Assembly (NCBI GenBank): GCA_946612405.1
Contig: CAMOEQ010000003.1
Location: 1-37,961, forward strand
Direction: 5' to 3'
Length of the DNA stretch: 37,961 bases
DNA from: an uncultured Erysipelotrichaceae bacterium
GTDB lineage: Bacteria > Bacillota_I > Bacilli_A > RFN20 > CAG-826
Of this stretch, positions 1 through 8,067 are shown piece after piece. The position numbers and the translations under genes were made by a program. Below the pieces are notes generated by a model. That model was not told the DNA's origin. It ran no database searches and saw only the letters and a list, made by a program, of their open reading frames with translations. How positions within the stretch are numbered: the stretch's first letter is position 1; each line of letters begins with the position of its first letter.

Positions 1-28
1 TGAGGTCTTTACAATTTAATCTAAATGT

Positions 29-487
29 TTATTTCTTTTCTGGAAGGAAATCAATGCAAGCTCCAACGAGTTCAAGACCACCAGCTACAAAGACTAGAAC
101 AGCCATAGCGGTAAATGAATCGGTCTTTTTGAATTCAGAAATAGCAGCATAATATTTGAAGACATCACCCATTGTAAGAAGGAACATAACGCCAGCAGCA
201 ATAAATAAAGCACCAGCTAAGCAAACGCCAAATTTACGTCCTTTAAATGGAATCATAGTAACAAGAGCGAAGAAGGCTGCAAATACAAAGAAGAAGAATC
301 CTAAAATAGCGATTAATGAATAAACGCTATTACCTTCTAAATTTGTATATGGAGTCCAAACGAGTTGATACCAGTTTCCTTGAGCAACGCTACCAAAATT
401 AACAGCAGTATTAGCACCTAAGCCAAAGACGACAGCTGATAATACAAGAGCAATTAGATTGATGACAGGAAGAATGAATTTTTTCAT
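29..487 (-). CDS. Small four-helix membrane protein, unknown function
   Basis: This 152-residue protein has four hydrophobic segments, at about residues 5-25, 56-80, 88-106 and 124-146. The first could be an uncleaved signal anchor. A polar loop with Trp and Tyr lies between helices 1 and 2, and a short basic loop (FKGRK) between helices 2 and 3. It has no lipobox and no catalytic motif that I recognise. The start is supported by an AAAGGAGA ribosome binding site about 11 bases upstream on the minus strand. It is divergent from rimP across a 307-base gap and seems to be a single transcription unit at the window edge. I do not recognise the family, so transport, sensing or envelope roles are all open. 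Confidence 0.75.
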   Translation of the reverse strand: MKKFILPVINLIALVLSAVVFGLGANTAVNFGSVAQGNWYQLVWTPYTNLEGNSVYSLIAILGFFFFVFAAFFALVTMIPFKGRKFGVCLAGALFIAAGVMFLLTMGDVFKYYAAISEFKKTDSFTAMAVLVFVAGGLELVGACIDFLPEKK

Positions 488-622
488 CTTAATTAATCTC
501 CTTTTCTAGAAAAGCACGATAAATTATAAAAAACATTTTATCTTTATGCAAGCAACAATGACTAAATAAGTCATCGATCACTTAATTTAACCACAAAATA
601 ATACTAGCAGAATAAGTAATTA

Positions 623-642
623 TTGTTGATTTAAATCAACAA
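623..642. promoter_or_regulatory. Perfect 20-bp palindrome, possible operator
   Basis: TTGTTGATTTAAATCAACAA is perfectly self-complementary over 20 bases. It lies in the gap between the divergent membrane-protein gene and rimP, about 50 bases upstream of the predicted rimP -35 box. With no loop and no T-run it is not an intrinsic terminator. A dimeric regulator binding site is the natural reading. A related 13-base palindrome occurs at 25835-25847. Confidence 0.4.
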
Positions 643-689
643 AACTATTATATAACACATCTCTTTAAAAGCAACAAAATTAAAAAGTA

Positions 690-718
690 TTGCATGAAAA
701 AATAAAATAATTTATATT
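690..718 (+). promoter_or_regulatory. Promoter of the rimP-nusA-infB-rbfA operon
   Basis: TTGCAT at 690-695 and TATATT at 713-718 are separated by 17 bases, matching the housekeeping sigma-A pattern. Transcription would start near 725, exactly where the hairpin-rich leader begins. The remaining bases of the 488-794 gap are AT-rich and hold no ORF that I would support. Confidence 0.7.
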
Positions 719-725
719 ATTTATG

Positions 726-775
726 CTCGACTTGTCGAGTAACTCTTATTTCTAAGAGTGGCGATTGCCACTCTT
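726..775 (+). promoter_or_regulatory. rimP operon leader with mutually exclusive hairpins
   Basis: Three hairpins are visible. The first pairs CTCGAC (726-731) with GTCGAG (734-739). The second pairs ACTCTTA (742-748) with TAAGAGT (753-759). The third pairs AAGAGTGGC (754-762) with GCCACTCTT (767-775) around a GATT loop. The second and third share bases 754-759, so only one can form at a time. No strong U-run follows the third hairpin, so premature termination is possible but not obvious. The rimP ribosome binding site starts 10 bases later. Feedback by NusA or RimP is inference. Confidence 0.55.
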
Positions 776-794
776 TAGTTTATTAAGGAGCCTT

Positions 795-1256
795 ATGAAT
801 ATCGAAGAAAGCGTATTAAATTTAATCGAAAAGCCATTAATGGCTTTAGGTTATGAAAAAGTCGAAGTCAAATACGTTAAAGAATTTGGCACTTTTTATC
901 TACGCGTATTCCTTGATAAAGATGATGTCATCGATTTAGATGATATCGTGAAGGCTAACGATTTAATTTCCCCAATCCTTGATGGAGCTGATTTAATCGA
1001 TAACGAATATGTATTAGATGTCACTTCCTTTGGAGTGGAAAAGCCAATCGATATTTCTCGTTTAGAAAAATATGTTGGTAAATACGTTAATCTTCATTTA
1101 TCTAATCCATATAAAGGTCTTAATAATCTTGAAGGCGACTTAAAAGCCGTGAATGAAAAAGAAGTTAGCATATCTATTAAAGAAAAAGCACGCGTAAAAG
1201 AAATTATTCTTAATAGAGATGATATAGACAAAGCGAGACTTGCAATCAAATTTTAA
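795..1256 (+). CDS. rimP: Ribosome maturation factor RimP
   Basis: RimP is a cytoplasmic assembly factor needed for maturation of the 30S ribosomal subunit. The 153-residue product has the usual length and two-domain layout: an N-terminal alpha/beta domain (about 1-80, with the Asp-rich IDLDD segment and the L-D-V-T-S-F-G-V-E-K-P motif near 75-85) and a C-terminal SH3-like barrel (about 86-153). I chose the ATG at 795 because AAGGAG lies at 785-790 and the protein then begins at the family's usual N terminus. A longer TTG start at 765 would place the coding region across the leader hairpin. It is the first gene of the operon, 15 bases before nusA. Confidence 0.95.
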   Translation: MNIEESVLNLIEKPLMALGYEKVEVKYVKEFGTFYLRVFLDKDDVIDLDDIVKANDLISPILDGADLIDNEYVLDVTSFGVEKPIDISRLEKYVGKYVNLHLSNPYKGLNNLEGDLKAVNEKEVSISIKEKARVKEIILNRDDIDKARLAIKF

Positions 1257-1271
1257 TAAGGAGAATAAGAA

Positions 1272-2948
1272 ATGGATGCAAAAGTATTTATGGAAGCTCT
1301 CGATGAAATCGAGGCTACCAAGGGAATAAGCAAACAATCAATTATTGAAGCTTTAAAAGAAGCTCTTCGCAAAGCTCTTGAAAAGAATCTTTTTGGTGGA
1401 GCTTATGAAGGAAGCGATATTCGCGTTGAAATTAGTGAAGAACCTGCTTCAATCACAATGAAATATGTTCGTAAAGTAGTTGATGGTGAAGTAGATGATG
1501 ACTTCTTAGAAATTTCCGTTGAAGATGCTAATAAAGGAAAGAAAGGCAAAAAATATGTTGCTGGTGACGAATTCGTTCAAGAAATTAAGCCAGAAGAAAT
1601 GGCTCGTCTTACCGCAATGAGTGTTAAATCTGTCTTAAGACAGAAATTAGCTGAAGCCGAAAAACAATCCTTGTACGAATCTCATAAAGATAAAATCGGT
1701 GAAATGATCACTGGTATCGTTGAAAAATGTGATGATCGTGGAGCGATTGTTAATATTGGTAGAACTTCCCTTTATTTAACTAGAAAAGAACTCATCGGTG
1801 ATGAAATGTTTGATTCGGGCGCACCAATTAGATTATATGTCAGTGATGTCAGTGCCGAACAAGGCAAATCACCAATGGTTAAAGTTTCTCGTTCTGATCC
1901 AGGATTTTTACGTAGACTCTTCGAAGAAGAGGTTAGAGAAATTTATGATGGCACAGTCATCATTAAATCTTTAGCTCGTGAAGCTGGTATTAGATCTAAA
2001 ATTGCTGTTTATAGCAATGATCCAAACGTCGATTCAGTAGGTTGTTGTATCGGTGTTAACGGAACCGCTATTCAAAAGATTGTTGCTCAACTTGGAAATG
2101 CTCGCGATAAAGAAAAAATCGATATTATTTCTTATTCTCCTAATGATTCTTTATTCCTTATCGATGCTCTTAGACCAGCTTCAGTCTTAAAGATTGGAAC
2201 TTGTGAAAATGAAGAAGGTCGTAAATGCGCTGTCGCTATCGTACCAGATGGTCAATCTTCACTCGCTATTGGTCGAAAGGGTGCCAATGTTAGAGTTGCA
2301 TGTAAATTAACTGGATACAAAATCGAAATTCTTGAAGAAGCTCATGAAGCTGATGCTTATGAAATGTATCCAGGTATCGTTCTTAAGAGTGTTGAACAAG
2401 TTCAACAAGATGAAAAAGAACGTGCTCAAAAAGAAAAATATGAAAACTATCTTGCTAAGATTAAAGCAAGTAGAGAAGAGCAAGCTCATGTTGAAGCTGG
2501 TGTAGAAAAGGCTAAACCTCAAAAAATTCTTGATGAAGAAGTTAAAGAGGCCGAACCAGTTAAAGAAGAAACTAAACCAGTTGAAGTTGAGCCAAAAGCT
2601 GAAGAAGTTAAAGAGGCTGAACCAGTTAATGAAACTCCTGTTGTTAAACCAACAGTTGTTAAGACAACAACAACTCTTGCTTCTTTAGAAGCATCTTTAG
2701 AATCTGATAAGAAGAAAGAAGAATTCAAAGCTACTCAAAAGAGTTCTAAACGTCCACGTAAGATTACCGAAGAAGAGGTTGAAAATGAGGAAGAAAAACC
2801 AACCGAAAAGAAACCTCAAATGGAAATCTATACTAAAGAAGAACTTGAACAATTCGAAAACGAAGAAGAATACGAAGACGAATATTATGATGATGAAGAA
2901 GAAATCGACTTCGATGACTTCGATAAATATTACGACGAAGAAAACTAA
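1272..2948 (+). CDS. nusA: Transcription termination/antitermination factor NusA with a long acidic tail
   Basis: NusA binds RNA polymerase and nascent RNA and modulates pausing and termination. The domains are in canonical order: RNAP-binding N-terminal domain (1 to about 130), S1 (about 142-208), KH1 with GxxG loop IGVNGT (260-265) and KH2 with IGRKGA (333-338). After about residue 375 comes a low-complexity Lys/Glu/Pro extension, including two copies of EVKEAEPV, that ends in a strongly acidic Asp/Glu/Tyr tail. The total of 558 residues is much longer than a typical Bacilli NusA (about 370). The ATG follows an AAGGAGAA ribosome binding site. Only 49 bases separate it from infB, so the usual ylxR and ylxQ genes are absent here. 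Confidence 0.95.
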   Translation: MDAKVFMEALDEIEATKGISKQSIIEALKEALRKALEKNLFGGAYEGSDIRVEISEEPASITMKYVRKVVDGEVDDDFLEISVEDANKGKKGKKYVAGDEFVQEIKPEEMARLTAMSVKSVLRQKLAEAEKQSLYESHKDKIGEMITGIVEKCDDRGAIVNIGRTSLYLTRKELIGDEMFDSGAPIRLYVSDVSAEQGKSPMVKVSRSDPGFLRRLFEEEVREIYDGTVIIKSLAREAGIRSKIAVYSNDPNVDSVGCCIGVNGTAIQKIVAQLGNARDKEKIDIISYSPNDSLFLIDALRPASVLKIGTCENEEGRKCAVAIVPDGQSSLAIGRKGANVRVACKLTGYKIEILEEAHEADAYEMYPGIVLKSVEQVQQDEKERAQKEKYENYLAKIKASREEQAHVEAGVEKAKPQKILDEEVKEAEPVKEETKPVEVEPKAEEVKEAEPVNETPVVKPTVVKTTTTLASLEASLESDKKKEEFKATQKSSKRPRKITEEEVENEEEKPTEKKPQMEIYTKEELEQFENEEEYEDEYYDDEEEIDFDDFDKYYDEEN

Positions 2949-2997
2949 TTGTTATCTCGTTTATTAAATAAGGGTGAATCCCTAGAAAGGTGGTTTT

Positions 2998-4830
2998 ATG
3001 GGTAAATATAACGATAATAGACGCGCGAATATTCCAAGCAAGAATATTAAAAAAGATGCTGTCAACAAAGTTAACAATGGCGTATTTGTCTATACTCGCA
3101 ATATGAGCGTAGGTGAACTTGCCAAAGAGTTAAATATTAACGTTAACGAAATCATAAAATTTCTTTTCTTAGAAAAGAAGATGATGGTTACAATCAACCA
3201 AACTCTCGATGACGATACAATTGGTTTGATTTGTTTACAATTCGGTTATGACTTCAAAAAAGAGAAGATTGTAAGCGAAGAAAATTTTGAGGAAGTAGAA
3301 ATCGTCGATAAACCAGAAGATTTACTTCCAAGAGCTCCTGTAGTTACGATTATGGGCCACGTTGACCATGGTAAAACTACACTTATCGATGCGATTAGAA
3401 GTTCGCATCTTGTCGATAGCGAAGTAGGTGGCATATCTCAAGCCATCGGCGCTTATCAAAAAGAAATTAATGGTCAAAAGATCACATTTATTGATACTCC
3501 GGGACACGAAGCTTTTACCGCGATGAGAAGTCGTGGTGCTTCGGTTACTGATATCGTTGTTTTAGTTGTCGCTGCTGATGATGGAGTCATGCCTCAAACA
3601 ATTGAAGCTATTGACCACGCTAAAGCTGCCAAAGTACCAATAATTGTCGCTATCAATAAAATTGATAAAGCTGGAGCAGATCCAGAGAGAATCAAAACTG
3701 AACTTATGAATTACGACATCATTGCTGAAGAATATGGTGGAAGTAATATTTGTTTAGAAATCTCTGCTAAAAAGAATATTGGTATTAAAGAACTTCTTGA
3801 ATCCATTCTTTTAGTAGCGGAAATGCAAGAACTTAAAGCTAATCCAAATCGCTATGCGATTGGCACCGTTATCGAAGCTAATCTAGATAAAGGTGAAGGC
3901 CCAAAGGCTACTTTATTAGTCCAAAATGGTACTTTAACTTTCCAAGATTATGTCGTTGTTGGTACAGCTTATGGAAAAATCCGTAGAATGACTAATGAAC
4001 ATAAGAAAATTCTTAAAGAAGCTAAACCTTCAACACCATGTGTTGTTATCGGTTTAAGCGAAGTTCCAAACGCTGGTGATAAATTTATGGCGTTCCCAAC
4101 TGAAAAACAAGCTAAAGATATCGCGATGAAACGTGCTTTAGCTAAAAAGCAAAGTGAACAATCTTCACAAGCTGCTGCTTCATTAGAAAAGATTTTCTCA
4201 AAGATTCACGATTCAAACGGCGAAGTTCAAGAAGTTAATATCGTTTTAAAAACAGATACAACCGGTTCTGCTGAAGCTGTTAAAGCATCTTTAGATAAAT
4301 TATCCAATGAGCAAGTTCATTTAAATGTTATCCATGCAAATGCTGGAGCAATCACTGAAAGTGATATTATGCTTGCTCAAGCTAGTGGAGCGATCATTTA
4401 TGGTTTTAATGTTCGTCCAACCGCTAATATCACCCAAAAAGCTGAACAAGCAGGGGTTGAAATTAGACTTCATCGCATCATTTACGATTTGATTAACGAA
4501 ATGGAAGATGCCATCAAAGGTATGTATAAGAAAGAAAAAGTCGAACAAGTTATCGGTCAAGCCGAAGTTCGTAACTTAATCAAAATATCTAAGATTGGTA
4601 CCATCGCTGGTTGCTATGTTACATCTGGCTCAATTAAAGCTAATTCTTTGGTAAGAATACTTCGTGATGGAATTATCGTCTATGAGGGCAAACTTGAATC
4701 TCTAAAGAGATTTAAAGATGACGCAAAAGAAGTTAAAGAAGGCTTTGAATGTGGTATGAAAATTGAAAACTTCAATGACTTAAAAGAACTCGATGTCATC
4801 GAAGCTTATGAAATGGTGGAGAAAAACTAA
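2998..4830 (+). CDS. infB: Translation initiation factor IF-2
   Basis: IF-2 is the GTPase that positions initiator tRNA on the 30S subunit and promotes subunit joining. An IF2-N domain (about 34-84) is followed by the G domain with G1 GHVDHGKT (120-127), G3 DTPGH (166-170) and G4 NKID (220-223), then the domain II barrel and the IF2 C-terminal domains. At 610 residues it is a short IF-2, without the long repetitive N-terminal region of many bacteria. The start is supported by GAAAGGTGG about 7 bases upstream. A small hairpin, AGGG/CCCT (2971-2983), lies just before the ribosome binding site. The stop overlaps the rbfA start by one base. Confidence 0.97.
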   Translation: MGKYNDNRRANIPSKNIKKDAVNKVNNGVFVYTRNMSVGELAKELNINVNEIIKFLFLEKKMMVTINQTLDDDTIGLICLQFGYDFKKEKIVSEENFEEVEIVDKPEDLLPRAPVVTIMGHVDHGKTTLIDAIRSSHLVDSEVGGISQAIGAYQKEINGQKITFIDTPGHEAFTAMRSRGASVTDIVVLVVAADDGVMPQTIEAIDHAKAAKVPIIVAINKIDKAGADPERIKTELMNYDIIAEEYGGSNICLEISAKKNIGIKELLESILLVAEMQELKANPNRYAIGTVIEANLDKGEGPKATLLVQNGTLTFQDYVVVGTAYGKIRRMTNEHKKILKEAKPSTPCVVIGLSEVPNAGDKFMAFPTEKQAKDIAMKRALAKKQSEQSSQAAASLEKIFSKIHDSNGEVQEVNIVLKTDTTGSAEAVKASLDKLSNEQVHLNVIHANAGAITESDIMLAQASGAIIYGFNVRPTANITQKAEQAGVEIRLHRIIYDLINEMEDAIKGMYKKEKVEQVIGQAEVRNLIKISKIGTIAGCYVTSGSIKANSLVRILRDGIIVYEGKLESLKRFKDDAKEVKEGFECGMKIENFNDLKELDVIEAYEMVEKN

Positions 4831-5186
4831 TGGCTGATCGTACCGCCAGAATTCAATCGATAATTGCGAAAAATGTGACGGAAATAATTCAATTTGAATT
4901 AAAAAATCCTCGCATTGGTTTTTGTACGGTTAGTGAAGTTTGGGTTTCTAGCGATTTTTCTTACGCTAGAGTATATGTCTCCTTCTTAGGAGCTAAATAT
5001 CCAAAGCAAAACTTAGAAGAACTTAATAAAACTCGCGGTTATGTTCGTTCTTCCTTAGCTAAGAAGATAGATATTAGAAAAACTCCTGAGATATCCTTCT
5101 ATTTAGATGAAACATATGAAAAAGCAAATCATTTAGATGAAGTGCTTAAGAAAGAAAAAGAAGATTTAGAAAAAATCGTTAAATAA
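4830..5186 (+). CDS. rbfA: 30S ribosome-binding factor RbfA
   Basis: RbfA is a small KH-fold protein that helps 16S rRNA 5'-end processing and 30S maturation, especially at low temperature. The 118-residue product has the expected length, including the V-x-V-S-x-D-x-x-x-A-x-V-Y-V-S strand segment (about 37-53) and the helical C terminus with a Pro-Glu-Ile-Ser-Phe strand. Its ATG shares a base with the infB stop (TAATG), indicating translational coupling. Its stop codon directly abuts the stop codon of the convergent gene on the minus strand, and its terminator lies inside that gene. Confidence 0.95.
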   Translation: MADRTARIQSIIAKNVTEIIQFELKNPRIGFCTVSEVWVSSDFSYARVYVSFLGAKYPKQNLEELNKTRGYVRSSLAKKIDIRKTPEISFYLDETYEKANHLDEVLKKEKEDLEKIVK

Positions 5187-6305
5187 TTAGCTAAATTTCT
5201 TAAATAGTCCGCTTTTGCGGGCTTTTTTATATCCTTCTTTTTTATAAAAATCATCGTGATTTGAAGGATTAATGTATAAAGTAAAAGGATTTTTATAATG
5301 TGAAAAATATCTTTCGATCTCATTTAATAGATCTTTTCGTGTTTTATCATTATCTTTGATTAATTCTAAATCAATAATAGTAACTTCTTCTAATTTGATG
5401 TCTAAAGACATAACGCCAATAATTCGGTCTTTTTTATAAATTAAATAACGTGATAAATCATCATTAAAATTAAGACAATTTAATTTATTTCTTATTTCGT
5501 GTTCTTTGCGCGAATCTTTTTCATTAATTACTGGCTTAAAAGACATATCTTTTCTTTCAACTTTAAAATAGAAATCAGAATAATATAATTGCTCTTTTTG
5601 ATAATTTTCTAACATCGAGAAGAAATTATTTTTAGCGGATGGATATTTTTTATAAATATCTTCTAACAATTCTTTCATTTCTTTACGCATCGTAATTCCA
5701 TCATTTGGACAATTAGATGGAATAAAGACTATATTTTCTTCTTTAGCGCATTGAATGATTTGCTTTTCATGAACAAGAATTAATGGACGAATAAATTCAA
5801 TTTTAGAACGTTCAAGATACATCTTTGGTTGAAAAGTAGCGACCCTTCCTCCAAAGATTTCATTCATAAATAAAGTTTCAATAGCGTCATCTCCATGATG
5901 GGCAAATGCAACTTTGTTGCATCCTAACTCGTTAGCCACTTTATTAATAGCGGCTTTTTTCATTCTTGAACAAATTGAACAAGGTAAATTCTTATTATCT
6001 TTTTGTTGAGCTTTAAGAATTTTATAAACATCTTTTGAATCAACAACAATTAAATCTAAACCAATCGATTTTAGATAATTTTTAGCTGGTTCAGGATTAA
6101 AATTAGGAAAACCTAAATCAAGCATGACAGGAACGATGGAAAAATTCGCACAATTAAATTGTTGATATTTTGATAATGCTAAAGCTAAAACCATCGAGTC
6201 TTTTCCACCAGAAATACCAAGCATTATCTTGTCTTTTTCATGGAAGAAATCAAACTTTTGGTCAGCTTGTCTAATTGCTCCCAAAATTCCTCTAAGCGAA
6301 TTCAT
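5187..6305 (-). CDS. TtcA/TilS-type PP-loop ATPase with an extra C-terminal, GNAT-like domain
   Basis: The N-terminal part (1 to about 240) is a PP-loop ATPase of the TtcA family, which 2-thiolates C32 of tRNA using a [4Fe-4S] cluster. It has the SGGKDS pyrophosphate loop (32-37), CxxC at C109/C112 and a third Cys at C199, the spacing expected of the cluster ligands. Residues about 265-368 are an added domain with a GNAT-like pattern: strand YLIYKKDRIIGVMSL, a central strand, an amphipathic helix and a terminal F-Y-K-K-E-G-Y motif. The acetyl-CoA loop (R/Q-x-x-G-x-G/A) is not clear, so it may be a degenerate fold or unrelated. There is no Shine-Dalgarno sequence. Its 5' end faces truB across 29 AT-rich bases. 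The PP-loop call is firm; the exact modification is not. Confidence 0.8.
   Translation of the reverse strand: MNSLRGILGAIRQADQKFDFFHEKDKIMLGISGGKDSMVLALALSKYQQFNCANFSIVPVMLDLGFPNFNPEPAKNYLKSIGLDLIVVDSKDVYKILKAQQKDNKNLPCSICSRMKKAAINKVANELGCNKVAFAHHGDDAIETLFMNEIFGGRVATFQPKMYLERSKIEFIRPLILVHEKQIIQCAKEENIVFIPSNCPNDGITMRKEMKELLEDIYKKYPSAKNNFFSMLENYQKEQLYYSDFYFKVERKDMSFKPVINEKDSRKEHEIRNKLNCLNFNDDLSRYLIYKKDRIIGVMSLDIKLEEVTIIDLELIKDNDKTRKDLLNEIERYFSHYKNPFTLYINPSNHDDFYKKEGYKKARKSGLFKKFS
5207..5228 (+). terminator. Intrinsic terminator of the rimP operon, inside the opposite gene
   Basis: GTCCGC (5207-5212) pairs with GCGGGC (5217-5222) around TTTT, with one G-U pair, and is followed by six T residues (5223-5228). 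It works only in the plus direction. On the minus strand the same bases encode the Ala-Arg-Lys-Ser-Gly stretch near the C terminus of the TtcA-like protein. Confidence 0.8.
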
Positions 6306-6334
6306 ATTTTATATAATATAATTATTAAGAAAAA
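6306..6334. promoter_or_regulatory. AT-rich divergent promoter region, truB and TtcA-like gene
   Basis: Two overlapping TATAAT hexamers (6312-6317 and 6317-6322) lie 12-18 bases before the truB ATG. TATATT/TATTAT-like hexamers also face the other gene. Neither gene has a Shine-Dalgarno sequence, and the whole gap is 29 bases, so both 5' untranslated regions must be very short if transcription starts here. No convincing -35 boxes are visible. Confidence 0.35.
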
Positions 6335-7180
6335 ATGATTAGTGGAAGTTTACTTATCGATAAACAAATTGGCCTAACAAGTAGGCAAGAAGTGAACAAT
6401 GTTTCACGTGCTTTAGGCGAGAAAAAAGCAGGCCACATTGGTACTCTTGATCCTTTTGCAGATGGTTTATTAATTGTTTTGCTTGGAAAAGCAACCAAAA
6501 TATCGCCGTTTTTAGAAGGAATGGATAAAACCTATATGGCCACTTTAAAACTAGGTGCAATGACCGATACTGGTGATTTAACTGGAAACGTAGTTTCCAA
6601 ACAAGATGTTCCAACTTTAAGTAAGAATAAAATTGAAGATGTGTTTGATTCATTTTTAGGTGAACAAAAGCAACTTCCTCCAATGTATTCTGCTTTAAAA
6701 ATAAATGGCAAAGAATTATATAAATATGCTCGTGAAGGAATCGAAATTGAAAGAAAAGAAAGAATAATAAATGTCTATGAATTAAAACTCATCTCATTTA
6801 AGGATGATGAAATAACATTTATTTCTAAAGTTTCCAAAGGAACATATATTAGAACATTAGGTGAAGACATTGCTAAAGCTCTTGGGAGTGTTGGTCATTT
6901 AACCAAGTTAACTAGATTAGCAATTGGACCATATTCCATCGAGCAATCGCATAAAAGTGGAGATGTTAAAATCTCTGATTTAATTCCAACGATGGAAATG
7001 CTTCAATTTATGCCTAAATATAAAGTGGATGTAGAATTAGCTAAAAAAGCACTTAACGGCATGCATTTTCGTCTACCAATAAAAGATGAAATGGTTCTTC
7101 TTTACGATAAAGATGATGCAATTGCTATTTATAAAAAAGAGGCTAATGGTGTATATTCTTGTGTTAGGGGTTTAAGATGA
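6335..7180 (+). CDS. truB: tRNA pseudouridine-55 synthase TruB
   Basis: TruB converts U55 of the T-loop of tRNAs to pseudouridine. The 281-residue protein has the catalytic motif GHIGTLDPFADG with the nucleophilic Asp at residue 39, followed by the KTY substrate-binding motif and the P-P-M-Y-S-A-L-K-x-x-G segment. It is slightly shorter than many family members at its C terminus, where the PUA-like region is compact. The ATG has no clear ribosome binding site. The stop overlaps ribF by four bases (ATGA), so the two are coupled, which is the common order in Bacilli. Confidence 0.95.
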   Translation: MISGSLLIDKQIGLTSRQEVNNVSRALGEKKAGHIGTLDPFADGLLIVLLGKATKISPFLEGMDKTYMATLKLGAMTDTGDLTGNVVSKQDVPTLSKNKIEDVFDSFLGEQKQLPPMYSALKINGKELYKYAREGIEIERKERIINVYELKLISFKDDEITFISKVSKGTYIRTLGEDIAKALGSVGHLTKLTRLAIGPYSIEQSHKSGDVKISDLIPTMEMLQFMPKYKVDVELAKKALNGMHFRLPIKDEMVLLYDKDDAIAIYKKEANGVYSCVRGLR

Positions 7181-8067
7181 AAGTAGTTCATATTTATTAC
7201 CAAAATATAACCGCAAAAGTCGAACATTTATCGATGATTTTAGGTTATTTTGATGGCGTGCATCTTGGTCATCAACATCTAATTAAAACCGCCAGAAAAA
7301 TGGCGAAGCATCCATTAGCTATTCTCACATTTGATAGACCAGTTTCATCATTGATGAACAATGGTAAAAATAGTGAAGTTTTAACCTCTTTAGACGATCG
7401 CTTTAAAATGATTTCTAAACTAGGTGTAGATTTTTATTATTTGTTCCATATTGATAAAGAATTCTTAAATTTATCATCTGATGATTTTATCGATATATTA
7501 AAAAAATTAAATGTCGAAGAAGTTTTTGCTGGAGAAGATTTCCATTTCGGCAAAAATAGAAGCGGTGATACAAATTTATTAAAAGATTATTTTGATGTTG
7601 AAGTAGTGGACCTTCTAAAAGAAAATGGCGAAAAAATCTCCTCTCAAGAAATTAAAGAATTATTAATGATTGGCCGATTAAATGAAGCAAATGATTTATT
7701 AGGCCATAATTACCAAATTAGCGGTACTCCAATAACTGGCAAAGGAATCGGGCATAAAATCGGTTTTCCAACCATCAATGTTAAGATGAATGACAATTAT
7801 GTTTTACCTAAATTTGGGGTTTATAAAACAATTTGTTATTTAGATGGAGTTCCGCATTTATCAATTTGTAATGTGGGAATAAATCCGACAGTGGACATTG
7901 GGAATCTTCCTTCAATTGAAGTCCATTTAAAAGATTTTGAGAATTATTCCTTTTCGAATATTAATGTTGAATTCTTAGAATTTATTCGCCCTGAAATCAA
8001 ATTCTCATCTTTAGATGAATTAAAAAAACAGATTGAGAATGATACAAAAAAAGTATTTAAGAATTAA
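7177..8067 (+). CDS. ribF: Bifunctional riboflavin kinase / FAD synthetase
   Basis: RibF phosphorylates riboflavin to FMN and adenylates it to FAD. The N-terminal nucleotidyltransferase domain has GYFDGVHLGHQ (23-33). The C-terminal kinase domain has GKGIGHKIGFPTIN (188-201). The length of 296 residues is near normal. It overlaps truB by four bases. Its stop overlaps the stop of the convergent ThiF-like gene, so there is no room for a separate terminator. FAD made here would be needed by the FAD-dependent oxidoreductases downstream at 13971-16668. Confidence 0.95.
   Translation: MKVVHIYYQNITAKVEHLSMILGYFDGVHLGHQHLIKTARKMAKHPLAILTFDRPVSSLMNNGKNSEVLTSLDDRFKMISKLGVDFYYLFHIDKEFLNLSSDDFIDILKKLNVEEVFAGEDFHFGKNRSGDTNLLKDYFDVEVVDLLKENGEKISSQEIKELLMIGRLNEANDLLGHNYQISGTPITGKGIGHKIGFPTINVKMNDNYVLPKFGVYKTICYLDGVPHLSICNVGINPTVDIGNLPSIEVHLKDFENYSFSNINVEFLEFIRPEIKFSSLDELKKQIENDTKKVFKN

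Noticed and set aside
765..794. Longer rimP ORF from a TTG at 765
   Set aside because: It runs across the leader hairpin and lacks a ribosome binding site, while the ATG at 795 has AAGGAG and the family-typical N terminus.
2307..2728. Antisense ORFs within nusA
   Set aside because: They are shadows of the Lys/Glu-rich coding sequence, with no ribosome binding site or recognisable product.
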